A stretch of DNA of 23,493 nucleotides from the NCBI GenBank assembly GCA_045600845.1, contig JAZRYR010000007.1, positions 1 to 23,493 of the forward strand. The letters run 5' to 3'. Every line of letters starts with the position of its first letter. Positions within the stretch are counted from its first letter, which is position 1. The notes under the pieces are model-generated. The model made no database searches. It saw nothing but the letters and a program-made list of their open reading frames with translations, and was not told the DNA's origin. Source of the DNA: RGIG5612 sp045600845. GTDB taxonomy: Bacteria > Bacillota > Clostridia > Lachnospirales > Lachnospiraceae. Shown piece after piece: positions 8,533-17,165 of this stretch. The translations under genes were made by a program, and so were the position numbers.

Positions 8533-10536
8533 TTAGAACGCTCTGCTGTGTGCAATGGTATGTACTACGATTTCCAGAAGTACTCCACTGTTTTTGATAT
8601 GTAACTCTTCCAAAGAAAGGTCAATAACCGGATCATCTCCCAGGCCCTGGAATTTTGCACGTTTTTTTATGCTTTCCAAAGCAAACTGTTTTCCAAACTC
8701 AATGGCTTCTTCTCTCATTTCAATCAGATGTTTCTCGCCTTCCGTTACAACGGTATAACCGATGCAGGTTCCGTAACGGTATTTTGCAATAATACGAACA
8801 TCGAATCGGGATACTCGGTTCGCAGCTGCCGCACCAAGGGCATTTGCGACCTGTGCATACTCCGGAATAACCGCTCTGGTTCCCAAAAGTTTTGCTACTC
8901 TTGGAAGGAATACATGAATCGGCGCACCAATACCAATCAATGGGTACGGAGTGGTGATGCCAGTATGACCGATTCGCTCCTCGTCGTCTCTCATCGCCTG
9001 ATCATAGAAGCAATTTAAGAATACATCTGCTTCATCCATAGACAGGAATTCTCTCTGCTCCGGATACTGATGTTGAAGAATGAAACGACCAATGTTCATG
9101 TACATTCTCTTAACTACAAATTCATATACCATATCCGGCAGTTGCTCTGGGTCTACACCTACGCATAAGGCTACAAACTTCGCCATCATTTTAGCAGCTT
9201 CGCCGTTATATTTATCAAAATCGCCCTTCAGGATCATCATATCCGTCGGAGTAAGTCCGCTCTTAATGATAATGCCTTCCTGCTCCAAACGTTCCGTATT
9301 CAGATGATATAAATCCCATCCGCCAGCTTCTAACAGGTCCTGGGTAATTAACGGTTTTTCTTTTAAGATTTCACAGATTTTCTGTTCCTGTTCGGTATAG
9401 CCCTTTCTTCCGGAAATATCCTTCTGAAGAACATAGAATTCGTGAATCCATCGGGTGTGTTTATCTCTTCTCTTTGCAAATTCCAACACTCTTGGAAGCA
9501 CATTCTCATACTGATAAGCCAGAATAGAAATCGGAATAACCCGAACCGAATCTAAATATAATTTTCCGTCTTTAAAGCGGACCGCTGTATCGCCGCCTAA
9601 AGACATTGCTTGGGCATCCAGGCCTTTAATGGAAGTACGGTACTGACCAATAAAAATACCTCCTTTGGCCATCACCGGATTGTTCTCCTGTACCAAGGCC
9701 AGATCGGTCGTAGTACCGCCCATATCTACCAGGATGGCACTGTCTTCCTTGGCCAGAACACAGCCTCCGATAACGCTGGCAACTGGTCCACAAAGAAGGG
9801 TCTCTACCGGACAGGTGCGAGCCATTTCTTCGGACATTAAGGTACCATCGCTGCGAACGATTGTCAGAGGAACGTCCAATCCCCTTTCTGCCATAACATG
9901 ATGAACGGCTTCCATAAATTCTGCAATCAGAGGAATCAGCCGGGCATTTAACAATGTGCTGGCACAAACTTTTAAGAAGTCCGTTTCCTGAGAAATATCG
10001 TAGGAAATCGTAACCGGCATGGTAACGCCTTCTTTTAATACCCGCAGCGCCGTCAGCTCGAACCTTCCGCCGTTGGCATCCGGATAGGTCTGTACCACAC
10101 CGATGGAGTCGCAATCAGAAAATAACTCCGGAATCCTCTCTTTCAGTTCGTCCCAGTCTGGATCGAAATGGTCTTCATATAAATTCTCTGCCTTTGCATC
10201 AATGGCAATCAGCTGAGACATGTCATTAATTCCATATTTGGAAAGTACCTGGGTCAGTTGGTCGATCATTTCCGGAGTAGTACCAATGATCAGAAGCTTT
10301 GCGCGGTATCCTTTATTCTCAACACAGGCATTCGTGGCCAAAGTCGTAGAAAGAGAAAAACTTTCCACCTCGCCCATCAGCTCCTTTGGTAACGTATCCA
10401 ATGCATTGGCAATACCGATTTCCAAATTTGTTTTCGTTGTGATTGCTTTCCCGGAGCCCAATACTTCCTTTGTATCTAAATCAAAAATAACTGCATCGGT
10501 ACATGTGCCGCCTGTATCAATTCCAATTCCTAACAT
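8533..10536 (-). CDS. Hydantoinase/oxoprolinase-family ATPase (HyuA-like)
   Basis: A 667-residue protein with two ASKHA-type nucleotide phosphate motifs: GIDTGGTCTDAVIFD at the N-terminus and ILVDMGGTTTDLALV about 270 residues in. It also has the LSTTLATNACVENKG segment and a C-terminal region with GIGAPIHVFLPRVAKLLG and NALGAAAANR. These are the features of the hydantoinase/N-methylhydantoinase A/5-oxoprolinase group, which use ATP to open hydantoin, oxoproline or similar cyclic amides, and which also include acetone carboxylase-type relatives. The start at 10536 has GGAGG 6 bases upstream; an in-frame ATG at 10581 does not. No partner B subunit lies in the window, so the reaction is open. 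It diverges from the arabinofuranosidase gene. Confidence 0.88.
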   Translation of the reverse strand: MLGIGIDTGGTCTDAVIFDLDTKEVLGSGKAITTKTNLEIGIANALDTLPKELMGEVESFSLSTTLATNACVENKGYRAKLLIIGTTPEMIDQLTQVLSKYGINDMSQLIAIDAKAENLYEDHFDPDWDELKERIPELFSDCDSIGVVQTYPDANGGRFELTALRVLKEGVTMPVTISYDISQETDFLKVCASTLLNARLIPLIAEFMEAVHHVMAERGLDVPLTIVRSDGTLMSEEMARTCPVETLLCGPVASVIGGCVLAKEDSAILVDMGGTTTDLALVQENNPVMAKGGIFIGQYRTSIKGLDAQAMSLGGDTAVRFKDGKLYLDSVRVIPISILAYQYENVLPRVLEFAKRRDKHTRWIHEFYVLQKDISGRKGYTEQEQKICEILKEKPLITQDLLEAGGWDLYHLNTERLEQEGIIIKSGLTPTDMMILKGDFDKYNGEAAKMMAKFVALCVGVDPEQLPDMVYEFVVKRMYMNIGRFILQHQYPEQREFLSMDEADVFLNCFYDQAMRDDEERIGHTGITTPYPLIGIGAPIHVFLPRVAKLLGTRAVIPEYAQVANALGAAAANRVSRFDVRIIAKYRYGTCIGYTVVTEGEKHLIEMREEAIEFGKQFALESIKKRAKFQGLGDDPVIDLSLEELHIKNSGVLLEIVVHTIAHSRAF

Positions 10537-10590
10537 CTTTTTCCTCCAAAACATGTCGTAAAGAAAAAACTTCTTCCTCACAACATATAT

Positions 10591-10619
10591 TATTTAAATC
10601 ACTATAAAATAATACTCAA
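10591..10619 (-). promoter_or_regulatory. Possible promoter for the hydantoinase-type gene
   Basis: On the minus strand TTGAGT (10614-10619) and TAAATA (10591-10596) are separated by 17 bases. The -35 is fair and the -10 is weak, so this is tentative. It lies back to back with the candidate plus-strand promoter at 10623. Confidence 0.3.
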
Positions 10620-10622
10620 AAA

Positions 10623-10651
10623 TTGACTATTTCGCAATAAAATAGTAGATT
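10623..10651 (+). promoter_or_regulatory. Likely promoter for the arabinofuranosidase gene
   Basis: TTGACT at 10623-10628 (5 of 6 matches to the -35 consensus) and TAGATT at 10646-10651 (4 of 6) are separated by exactly 17 bases. The leader would be about 35 bases and ends with an AGGAGG ribosome binding site 6 bases before the ATG at 10692. No clear operator palindrome was seen. Confidence 0.5.
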
Positions 10652-10691
10652 GTAGCCATAGAATTAATGAGTAAATAACAGGAGGGAAACT

Positions 10692-12296
10692 ATGAAAAAG
10701 ACTAAAATTACTTTACATCCGTCTTATGTAATCGGCGATATTTCTCCACGTCTTTTTGGTGGATTTTTAGAGCCTATCGGCTCCATGGTAAATGGTACCA
10801 TGTATAACCCAAAGCATCCTACAGCCGACGAGCAGGGCTTCCGTCAGGACGTTATCGATGGTCTGAAAAATGCAGGTGTTCCTTGTGTTCGTCTTCCGGG
10901 CGGCAACTTTATTTCCGGCTGGAGATGGAAAGATTCCATCGGTCCGAAATCGGAAAGAAAGCAGAATCTGGATTTAGCATGGAAACAGTTCATTCCAAAC
11001 GATGTTGGACATGATGAGTATCTTCAGTGGGCAGAGAAAATCGGTGCAGAGCCTTTATACACAATTAATCTGGGAACCGGAACCATCAACGATGCCATCG
11101 ACATCGTTGAATATACCAACTTTCCTGGAGAAACCTATTGGTCCGACCTACGTAAGAAAAATGGTCATAAAGACCCATACGGCGTAAAGGTTTGGTATTT
11201 AGGAAACGAAATGGATGGCCCGTGGCAGATTGCTTCCTGGGAAAAAGATCCCAGGGGCTATGGTGTTTTAGCACATGAAACTTCCAAGGCCATGAAATTT
11301 ACAGACCCTTCTATTGAAACCGTTGCCTGCGTTTCTTCTTCTCCTTTCCTTCCTCACTACCCGGATTGGGACAGAGTTGTTTTAGAGCAGTGCTATGAAT
11401 CGGTAGATTACATTTCCCTTCACCATTATCATTCCGCACTGGTTGGTGATGTTGGCGGATTAATGGCCGGTGTAAATGCTTTTGAAGATTACATCAATAC
11501 CGAAATCGCTTTAAGTGATTACCTGAAGACAAAACTCCGTTTAAAGAAAACCATGATGCTTTCCCTGGATGAGTACGCAAGTTCCTGGAGATACACTCTG
11601 GGTGCCAAATACGGCCTAGGCGGAAGATTATCCCCAGATGATTTCTATAAATTTGACCCAACAACCAACTTCATCCATCACGATCCGGACAACATGACCA
11701 TGAACGGACCGATGTCCTATACAACAGAGGTTATGTCCGCAGTTGCCAATGCTTCCATATCCCTGACTCTTCTCCGTCATGCGGACAGAGTAAAGATCGG
11801 ATGTGCTACCGGCGGTCTGTCCATGTATTGCGCAAGCAATCATGACAACGTATGGACCGGCGCTTCCCATTACACCATGACTCAGCTTCACAATCTTGCA
11901 AAAGGCAAATCCCTGATGCCGATTGTTGAAACCGAAAAATATGATGTGGATACCTATGCCATTGATAACATGAACCAGTATGCTGGTTTCGAGGAAGTTC
12001 CTTACGTAACTGCAGGAGCTGCATTCGATGAAGAAACCGGTGCGCTCAACGTATTCGTTTGCAACAGCGACTGGAAAGATGAGCATGAATTCACTCTGGA
12101 CGTTCGCGGATTTGGGGATTACAAACTGGTAGAATATACCGCTATGGCAGATGTTAACGGCGACAAGAGAAATTCTTCCGAGAACCCAACTTTGAACAGC
12201 CCAGTGGATGTAACCAAAGATGCAAAATTCGAAAATGGTATTCTTACCACAACCTTAAAGAAAATTTCCTGGAACGTATTTAGATTCCAGAAATAA
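10692..12296 (+). CDS. abfA: GH51 alpha-L-arabinofuranosidase
   Basis: A 534-residue enzyme of glycoside hydrolase family 51, close to the usual length of about 500. It has the N-terminal segment ISPRLFGGFLEP, RLPGGNFISGWRW in the barrel, the acid/base Glu173 in WYLGNEMDGPW, and the nucleophile Glu294 in LSLDEYASSW. GH51 enzymes remove terminal alpha-L-arabinofuranosyl groups from arabinoxylan or arabinan oligosaccharides with retention. The C-terminal part from about 400 is the usual beta-sandwich. There is no signal peptide, so it is cytoplasmic and acts on imported oligosaccharides. It stands alone between a divergent hydantoinase-type gene and a convergent sbcC. A strong AGGAGG lies 6 bases upstream. 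EC 3.2.1.55 is the likely activity. Confidence 0.95.
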   Translation: MKKTKITLHPSYVIGDISPRLFGGFLEPIGSMVNGTMYNPKHPTADEQGFRQDVIDGLKNAGVPCVRLPGGNFISGWRWKDSIGPKSERKQNLDLAWKQFIPNDVGHDEYLQWAEKIGAEPLYTINLGTGTINDAIDIVEYTNFPGETYWSDLRKKNGHKDPYGVKVWYLGNEMDGPWQIASWEKDPRGYGVLAHETSKAMKFTDPSIETVACVSSSPFLPHYPDWDRVVLEQCYESVDYISLHHYHSALVGDVGGLMAGVNAFEDYINTEIALSDYLKTKLRLKKTMMLSLDEYASSWRYTLGAKYGLGGRLSPDDFYKFDPTTNFIHHDPDNMTMNGPMSYTTEVMSAVANASISLTLLRHADRVKIGCATGGLSMYCASNHDNVWTGASHYTMTQLHNLAKGKSLMPIVETEKYDVDTYAIDNMNQYAGFEEVPYVTAGAAFDEETGALNVFVCNSDWKDEHEFTLDVRGFGDYKLVEYTAMADVNGDKRNSSENPTLNSPVDVTKDAKFENGILTTTLKKISWNVFRFQK

Positions 12297-12324
12297 AACA
12301 ATTTCATAACCAATAAATTAATCA

Positions 12325-12352
12325 CCGAAAGCCGCACAAGGCGGCGTTTCGG
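12325..12352. repeat. Bulged hairpin after the arabinofuranosidase gene
   Basis: CCGAAA (12325-12330) plus GCCGC (12331-12335) face GCGGC (12341-12345) plus TTTCGG (12347-12352). The loop is 5 bases, with one bulged G at 12346. There is no poly-T tail on the plus strand. Read on the minus strand it is followed by a moderately T-rich stretch, so it could help stop transcripts coming from sbcC. Confidence 0.55.
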
Positions 12353-12374
12353 GATTGTCTTGCGCTCGTCAAGT

Positions 12375-12395
12375 GCATTCGTGCAAGCACGATGC
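12375..12395. repeat. Second hairpin of the convergent intergenic region
   Basis: GCATTCGTGC pairs with GCACGATGC across a 2-base AA centre, with one bulged T. Its right arm overlaps the left arm of another possible helix (12393-12402 with 12418-12427), so the two cannot form together. Confidence 0.5.
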
Positions 12396-12421
12396 TCTTT
12401 TCTCATCGTTTACGCAAGAAG

Positions 12422-12450
12422 AGAGCACGAAGTTTTCCACTTCGTGCTCT
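12422..12450 (+). terminator. Probable terminator of the arabinofuranosidase transcript
   Basis: A perfect 12-base stem (AGAGCACGAAGT at 12422-12433 and ACTTCGTGCTCT at 12439-12450) with a 5-base loop TTTCC is followed by TTATTC. The T-tract is short, so efficiency is uncertain. It lies between the convergent abfA and sbcC genes and could work in both directions. Confidence 0.6.
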
Positions 12451-12492
12451 TTATTCAAATATTTGATTGTAATAACAGACTCAAAGTTTATT

Positions 12493-15264
12493 CTATGCGA
12501 TTATTTCTACCCGGCTTCCTCCCGTAGCTTCTTTTTTTACTACAATCTGCTTATCAATTCTTTCCTTTAATTCAGATACATGGGAAATGATGCCTACCAA
12601 CCGGTTGCCTTCCGTTAAATCTGCCAACGCCTTCATTGCCTGTTCCAGGGACTCTTCATCTAAAGAGCCAAAGCCTTCATCCACAAACATGGTATCCAGC
12701 TGAATGCCACCGGCAGAACTTTGTATTTCTTCCGATAATCCCAAAGCTAAGGACAAGGACGCCTTAAAGGCCTCTCCACCAGAAAGAGATTTTACACTTC
12801 GCTCAGTTCCACTGTAGTAATCCATAACATTAATTTCCAGTCCACTCTGGCTGCGGTTGTTCCCGGCATCTTCACACCGTTTCAGTTTATACTGTCCTCC
12901 GGACATGATGAGAAGTCTCTCGCTCGCCCGATCCAAAATCCGGTCAAAATAATTCATCTGCACATAGGTCTCCAGCATGATTTTTTCTTTTCCGGAAATA
13001 TTACCATTGGCGGTGTTGGACAAGGCCTTCATCCAAGACCATTTCTTTTCTAATGCATTCGCCGTTTCAAATCCTTTTTCAACATGTTCCTGAATGTCTT
13101 TATTTGTAGTCAACTTGGTAGAAAGACTGATTTTTTTATCCAAAAGAGCGTTCTTTTCTTCGGTTCGTTGCAAATACGCTTCCTTAAGTGGTTCCAAATC
13201 TGTTTTCTCCGTATTGTCTCCTAACTTGTCAGAAACAGATTTTATTACTGCAGAGATTTCGCCAACTGCCTTATCGCAGGCATTATAGTCTTCCCTTGCT
13301 TTCTCCAGCGCCTTCTCCATTTCTACTATCTTCGTCTCTAATTTTCGAATGGAATCCGAAGCCTCTTTTTCTGAATGAAAACGTAATTTAACATCCAGCT
13401 CTGCAATCTGCTTTTCTAATTCACTCTTTATCGCAGCGTTCGATGACTGAGCCAGCTTCAAAGAATTTATTTCGTTCTTCGCCTCTTCCAGTTCTGCCTC
13501 TTCCTGCGGGATAGACTGATCCAGTTCTTCTTTTCGATTCATCTGATTTCCGATTGTTTCCAGTTTTTTCTGAATTCCGGAAAGTTTTTCCTTCAGTTCT
13601 TCTTTTTTGGCTTTTAAAAGTTCCGGTATTATCTCTTCCGGTTGTGTTTCTTTGAATACTTTTATTACCTGTTTCTCAACATTTCCTTGAATGTTTTCAA
13701 GAGTTCCTTTTGCACTTCCTGCTGCCAGGCTTTTCTCTTCCATAACAGAAGCCGCCTCTTCTGCCGCCGTTTTGCTTTCTTCCAGTTCTTCCTTTGTAGG
13801 CGCTTTATCCGAAAGATGGGCAATACATGGATGCTCTTTAGAACCACAGACTGGACAAGGCTCTCCCTCTTTTAAACTTTGACCTAAAATGCCTGCCTGT
13901 TCGTCCAGATAGGCTTTATAATTCGCCTCATATATTTTTTTCTTTTCTTCTGCTTCTTCTGCTTTTTTCTTATAGGAATCCTGAAGCTTCTTGAGGTTTC
14001 TCTTCGCCGTTCCACAAGCTTCCCATTCTTTTTCCAGACTCAGCAGTTCCTTTTGCTCCGCATAATAACTTTGCTCTTCTGCCTCAAGACGAGCTTTATT
14101 CTCTCCGGCATTTTCCAGATTTTTTCGTTCTTCTCGTTTTTCCTTAAGCTGCTTCTCTTTATCTTCCGCCGTCTCTTTTTTCTCAGAAAGATTCTCTTTT
14201 AAATTTTCCAGATCGGTTACTACCTTGTTATGCTCCGTTCTTTTTTCATCCAGCGCCTTATACTCCGGAATCTCCGCCTTGATAGCGGCAATTTCTTCTC
14301 CCAACTTCCTGCGCTCCGGTTCTTTTTCTTCTTCTTTCTCCTGTATCTCTTTCCGCTCTTTTAATTCCTTCTGACGTTCTCTTAATTCCTGCTTTTTCTT
14401 TTCCAGATTCTCTATTTCTCTATTACGAGTTTCTGCTTCATCGAATACCCTTTTTATTTCTTCCAGTTTTATCTCTACCGTTTGAAGCTCCTGATTCGTT
14501 TCCTTTTCCAGAACTTCGTCCCGTTCCATAATCCGTCCGATCAGTTCCAGTATTTTTTCAACGCTTAGCTCATCGTTTTGAGCCTGTTCAACTTCAACTT
14601 CAAAAAGGTCCGCCTCTTCCAAAAGGATTCCGCCAATATATTGGCTGATGCTTCTTTTTGCCTCATCATATTGATCTTTTAATTTACTGGATTCTCCCTT
14701 TAACCGTTCCTGAAGTTTATAGAAGTTTTCGGTATGGAAAATTTTCTGAAAGATTTTCTTTCGCTCGTCCGTCGGTGCCAAAAGCAGTTTTAAGAAGTCG
14801 CCCTGAGCAATCATGGCAATCTGAGTAAACTGATTCCGGTCAATACCGATCAGTTCCTCTACCGCTTTTGTTACATCCTTAACTTTCGAAATCACCCTTC
14901 CGTCCGGATATTGTAAGGTAGCCTCTGCCTTTTGGGTCGTGAAACCTTCCCCCTTACTTTTCTTTCTTTCGTAATCCGGATTTCTTTTTACAATGTATAT
15001 TTTTCCTTTGTATTCAAAAGCAAGCTCTACTTCGGTTGGAGTGTCCGGTTCTGCATATTGAGACCGAAGCATACTGATTTCCCGGTTGTTGCCACTGGCA
15101 GCTCCGAACAATGCATAAGTAATGGCATCAAAAATCGTAGTCTTTCCTGCTCCCGTATCTCCCGTAATCAAGTAAAGTCCACTCTTCCCCAACTGATTAA
15201 AATCGATTACGGTTTTCCCTGCATAAGGTCCAAAGGCGGACATTTCCAATTTCACTGGTCTCAT
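12493..15264 (-). CDS. sbcC: SbcC nuclease ATPase subunit
   Basis: A 923-residue SMC/Rad50-type protein. Residues 1-50 hold the N-terminal half of the ATPase, with Walker A GDTGAGKTT at about 35-43. Long Glu/Lys-rich coiled coils flank a zinc hook, CPVCGSKEHPC, at about 470. The C-terminal half carries the signature LSGGEAFKASLSLALGL at about 825 and the Walker B/D-loop FVDEGFGSLDEESL at about 860. With SbcD it forms the SbcCD complex, which cleaves hairpins and blocked DNA ends in repair and palindrome processing. Its ATG overlaps the SbcD stop by four bases (ATGA). It is somewhat shorter than the Escherichia coli protein (1048 residues), mainly in the coiled coil, but all key motifs are present. 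Confidence 0.96.
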   Translation of the reverse strand: MRPVKLEMSAFGPYAGKTVIDFNQLGKSGLYLITGDTGAGKTTIFDAITYALFGAASGNNREISMLRSQYAEPDTPTEVELAFEYKGKIYIVKRNPDYERKKSKGEGFTTQKAEATLQYPDGRVISKVKDVTKAVEELIGIDRNQFTQIAMIAQGDFLKLLLAPTDERKKIFQKIFHTENFYKLQERLKGESSKLKDQYDEAKRSISQYIGGILLEEADLFEVEVEQAQNDELSVEKILELIGRIMERDEVLEKETNQELQTVEIKLEEIKRVFDEAETRNREIENLEKKKQELRERQKELKERKEIQEKEEEKEPERRKLGEEIAAIKAEIPEYKALDEKRTEHNKVVTDLENLKENLSEKKETAEDKEKQLKEKREERKNLENAGENKARLEAEEQSYYAEQKELLSLEKEWEACGTAKRNLKKLQDSYKKKAEEAEEKKKIYEANYKAYLDEQAGILGQSLKEGEPCPVCGSKEHPCIAHLSDKAPTKEELEESKTAAEEAASVMEEKSLAAGSAKGTLENIQGNVEKQVIKVFKETQPEEIIPELLKAKKEELKEKLSGIQKKLETIGNQMNRKEELDQSIPQEEAELEEAKNEINSLKLAQSSNAAIKSELEKQIAELDVKLRFHSEKEASDSIRKLETKIVEMEKALEKAREDYNACDKAVGEISAVIKSVSDKLGDNTEKTDLEPLKEAYLQRTEEKNALLDKKISLSTKLTTNKDIQEHVEKGFETANALEKKWSWMKALSNTANGNISGKEKIMLETYVQMNYFDRILDRASERLLIMSGGQYKLKRCEDAGNNRSQSGLEINVMDYYSGTERSVKSLSGGEAFKASLSLALGLSEEIQSSAGGIQLDTMFVDEGFGSLDEESLEQAMKALADLTEGNRLVGIISHVSELKERIDKQIVVKKEATGGSRVEIIA

Positions 15265-16400
15265 TCTTTGTCCTCCATAATTTCCTCAATTAACTGCTTC
15301 ATGAAACTGCTTTGTTCTTCGCTCATTTCCTCGCCATTCTGACTCTTGAAAAATTCAGCAAATAGCTCGTAAGGAGTTTTGTTCTCAACATCTTCCGCAC
15401 CAGTCACATGGGATTTTTCTCTGGTACGCTTATTGTCATAATTTATGGACATTAAGTACGGATAAGTCTTTCTTAAACGCGAATAAGCTTCCATAATGTC
15501 ATCTTCATCGGTCAGCGTTATATGAATATAGTCGTTTGGATAGGTCGTTTCCCTATAAAACTCCGGGTCAGTTATTTCCTGGAAGGTTCCTTTTATGGAA
15601 TGGACATCATGAAGCGGATGGAGAGAAACGGTTCGTAATTCCATTACTCCCTTTTCTTTCAGTTCCACAATGGTGACAGACTTCTCATGCGCTTCCTCAG
15701 AGAAGGAATACTTTAATGGAGTACCACAATACCGGATTTTCTCACTGCCGATATTCTGTGGTCCATGAATATGTCCTAAGGCTACGTAATCAAACGCTGC
15801 AAAGACTGCGCCATCCATATTATCCAAGCCCCCAACGGATAAATCTTCCGAATCGCTGAGGGTTGCTCCGGTAACAAACTGATGGGCAACAAGAATATTT
15901 CTTTCTTCCGATAAGATTTTCATCTGCCGTACTGCAGCTTTTGCGGCATCGGTATAGGAAGTTATTTCTTCCTCCGGAAAGAAGCGTTTTACCAAAACCG
16001 GCTTAATAAAAGGCAGCATATAAATATTGACTTTTCCATACTCATCTTCCAAAACCACCGGTTCTACTTTTCCGTCATATACTGGAGAGAGATGAACACC
16101 GCTGGCATTAATCAACCGGTTTCCAAAGGCCAGACGTTCCGGAGAATCATGATTTCCACTGATAACAAAAACCTGCAGATTCTTTTGGGACAAGCGCACC
16201 AAAAAATCATCAAAGACTTCTACAGCCTCCGCTGATGGAACGGATTTATCATAGACATCGCCTGCGATCAGGACTGCGTCCGGATGTTCTGCTTCCATGA
16301 TGTGTAGGATTTCCGTAAGTATGTATTTTTGATCTTCGATCATGGAAAATTCGTTAAACCTTTTTCCAAGATGCAGATCCGATAAATGAATCAGTTTCAT
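15261..16400 (-). CDS. sbcD: SbcD nuclease subunit
   Basis: A 379-residue metallophosphoesterase, close to the usual SbcD/Mre11-core length. Metal-binding and catalytic residues are all visible: Asp8 and His10 in HLSDLHLGKRF, Asp48 in GDVYDKSVPS, Asn83 and His84 in SGNHDSPERL, His173 in VAHQF, and His210 and His212 in ALGHIHGPQ. It provides the Mn-dependent exo- and endonuclease activity of SbcCD. The C-terminal part is the capping domain that contacts SbcC. AAGGAG lies 4 bases before the ATG. It starts 14 bases after the GNAT gene and overlaps sbcC by 4 bases, so the three genes form one operon. Confidence 0.96.
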   Translation of the reverse strand: MKLIHLSDLHLGKRFNEFSMIEDQKYILTEILHIMEAEHPDAVLIAGDVYDKSVPSAEAVEVFDDFLVRLSQKNLQVFVISGNHDSPERLAFGNRLINASGVHLSPVYDGKVEPVVLEDEYGKVNIYMLPFIKPVLVKRFFPEEEITSYTDAAKAAVRQMKILSEERNILVAHQFVTGATLSDSEDLSVGGLDNMDGAVFAAFDYVALGHIHGPQNIGSEKIRYCGTPLKYSFSEEAHEKSVTIVELKEKGVMELRTVSLHPLHDVHSIKGTFQEITDPEFYRETTYPNDYIHITLTDEDDIMEAYSRLRKTYPYLMSINYDNKRTREKSHVTGAEDVENKTPYELFAEFFKSQNGEEMSEEQSSFMKQLIEEIMEDKE

Positions 16401-16414
16401 GTTGCTCCTTTTAA

Positions 16415-17014
16415 CTATAATTTTATCGGTTCAAAATTTTCATCCGCTGAATCATATAAAACGAACTTATATCTTGACCCTAGGATATTAAAAATATAAC
16501 GATAGATTTTTACGTATTCTTCTCCACATTCTTTTACAGTTACCATATTAGACATCGGAATGTACCAGATTCGGTACTTTACATCAAAAATATCCGAACG
16601 AAGTGACGTTAATACTACACCTGCTTTCTCATAAAAATGATCTCTGCGGGTACGCTCCATAATTTCTGCCTCAGTAACAGCAAAATCCACATCTTCCGTT
16701 TCCAGAAGAATCGCCTTCTTTCCCATATCGATGGAAAATAATTCCTTCAGAAAAGCACTTCCTTTTCCGGTTCCCCGGGAAGCCTCCGTCATAGCCAAAT
16801 ACTCTAAAATCGTATATTTTCCATCCGGGACCGTGCAAAAAAGCGCATATCCGTAAAACTCATCTCCTACATAATAGCTATATCCATAATAGCTCCCATC
16901 TTTCCACATTTTTTCTATTGATTCCAATGACCTTCTTTCCCCAAAAGGGAAGTCCTTTATCATATATTTTTTATAGATTTTTCTGGTCTCATCTAATGTC
17001 AGTGTCTTTATCAT
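16415..17014 (-). CDS. GNAT-family N-acetyltransferase, function unknown
   Basis: A 199-residue protein with the GNAT core. A beta strand YTILEYLAM at about 67-75 is followed by the acetyl-CoA pyrophosphate loop ASRGTGKGSAFLKEL (Arg80-Gly85), and then a LLETEDVD strand. The C-terminal 50 residues (KYRIWYIPM to NILGSRYKF) extend beyond the core. The substrate cannot be inferred. AAGGAG lies 7 bases before the ATG. It is the first gene of the operon that continues into sbcD and sbcC, although no direct functional tie with DNA repair is known to me. It is transcribed divergently from the ABC transporter operon, from an extended -10 promoter. Confidence 0.8.
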   Translation of the reverse strand: MIKTLTLDETRKIYKKYMIKDFPFGERRSLESIEKMWKDGSYYGYSYYVGDEFYGYALFCTVPDGKYTILEYLAMTEASRGTGKGSAFLKELFSIDMGKKAILLETEDVDFAVTEAEIMERTRRDHFYEKAGVVLTSLRSDIFDVKYRIWYIPMSNMVTVKECGEEYVKIYRYIFNILGSRYKFVLYDSADENFEPIKL

Positions 17015-17070
17015 TTTTAATCTCCTTAATGCATTTTTCCGAAAATGCCCCTCTTCATCCTATTTTTATA

Positions 17071-17079
17071 ATTATACCA
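17071..17079 (-). promoter_or_regulatory. Extended -10 promoter of the GNAT-sbcDC operon
   Basis: On the minus strand the sequence reads TGGTATAAT, the same extended -10 form as at 7569-7577. No good -35 is visible at normal spacing. The leader to the ATG at 17014 would be about 50 bases. Confidence 0.55.
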
Positions 17080-17098
17080 TACAAGTAATCCTGTAGCC

Positions 17099-17127
17099 TT
17101 GCAAATATTAGTTTCCCTATTTATAAT
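17099..17127 (+). promoter_or_regulatory. Promoter of the carbohydrate ABC transporter operon
   Basis: TTGCAA (17099-17104) and a perfect TATAAT (17122-17127) are separated by 17 bases. Transcription would start at about 17134, giving a leader of about 32 bases. The leader holds a small hairpin, TCATT-CGAA-AATGA (17143-17156), that ends at the GAGG ribosome binding site. No operator was identified with confidence. Confidence 0.65.
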
Positions 17128-17165
17128 TTAGCTTAACCAGAGTCATTCGAAAATGAGGTAGAAAC

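Noticed and set aside
9626..10114. A 162-codon open frame inside the hydantoinase-type gene, same strand, other frame
   Set aside because: It is rich in Arg, Gly, Ser and Cys, as expected for an out-of-frame reading. It has no ribosome binding site and lies entirely within a well-supported gene.
11628..12086. A 152-codon open frame antisense to the arabinofuranosidase gene
   Set aside because: It is a shadow of the GH51 coding frame, with no ribosome binding site and no family features.
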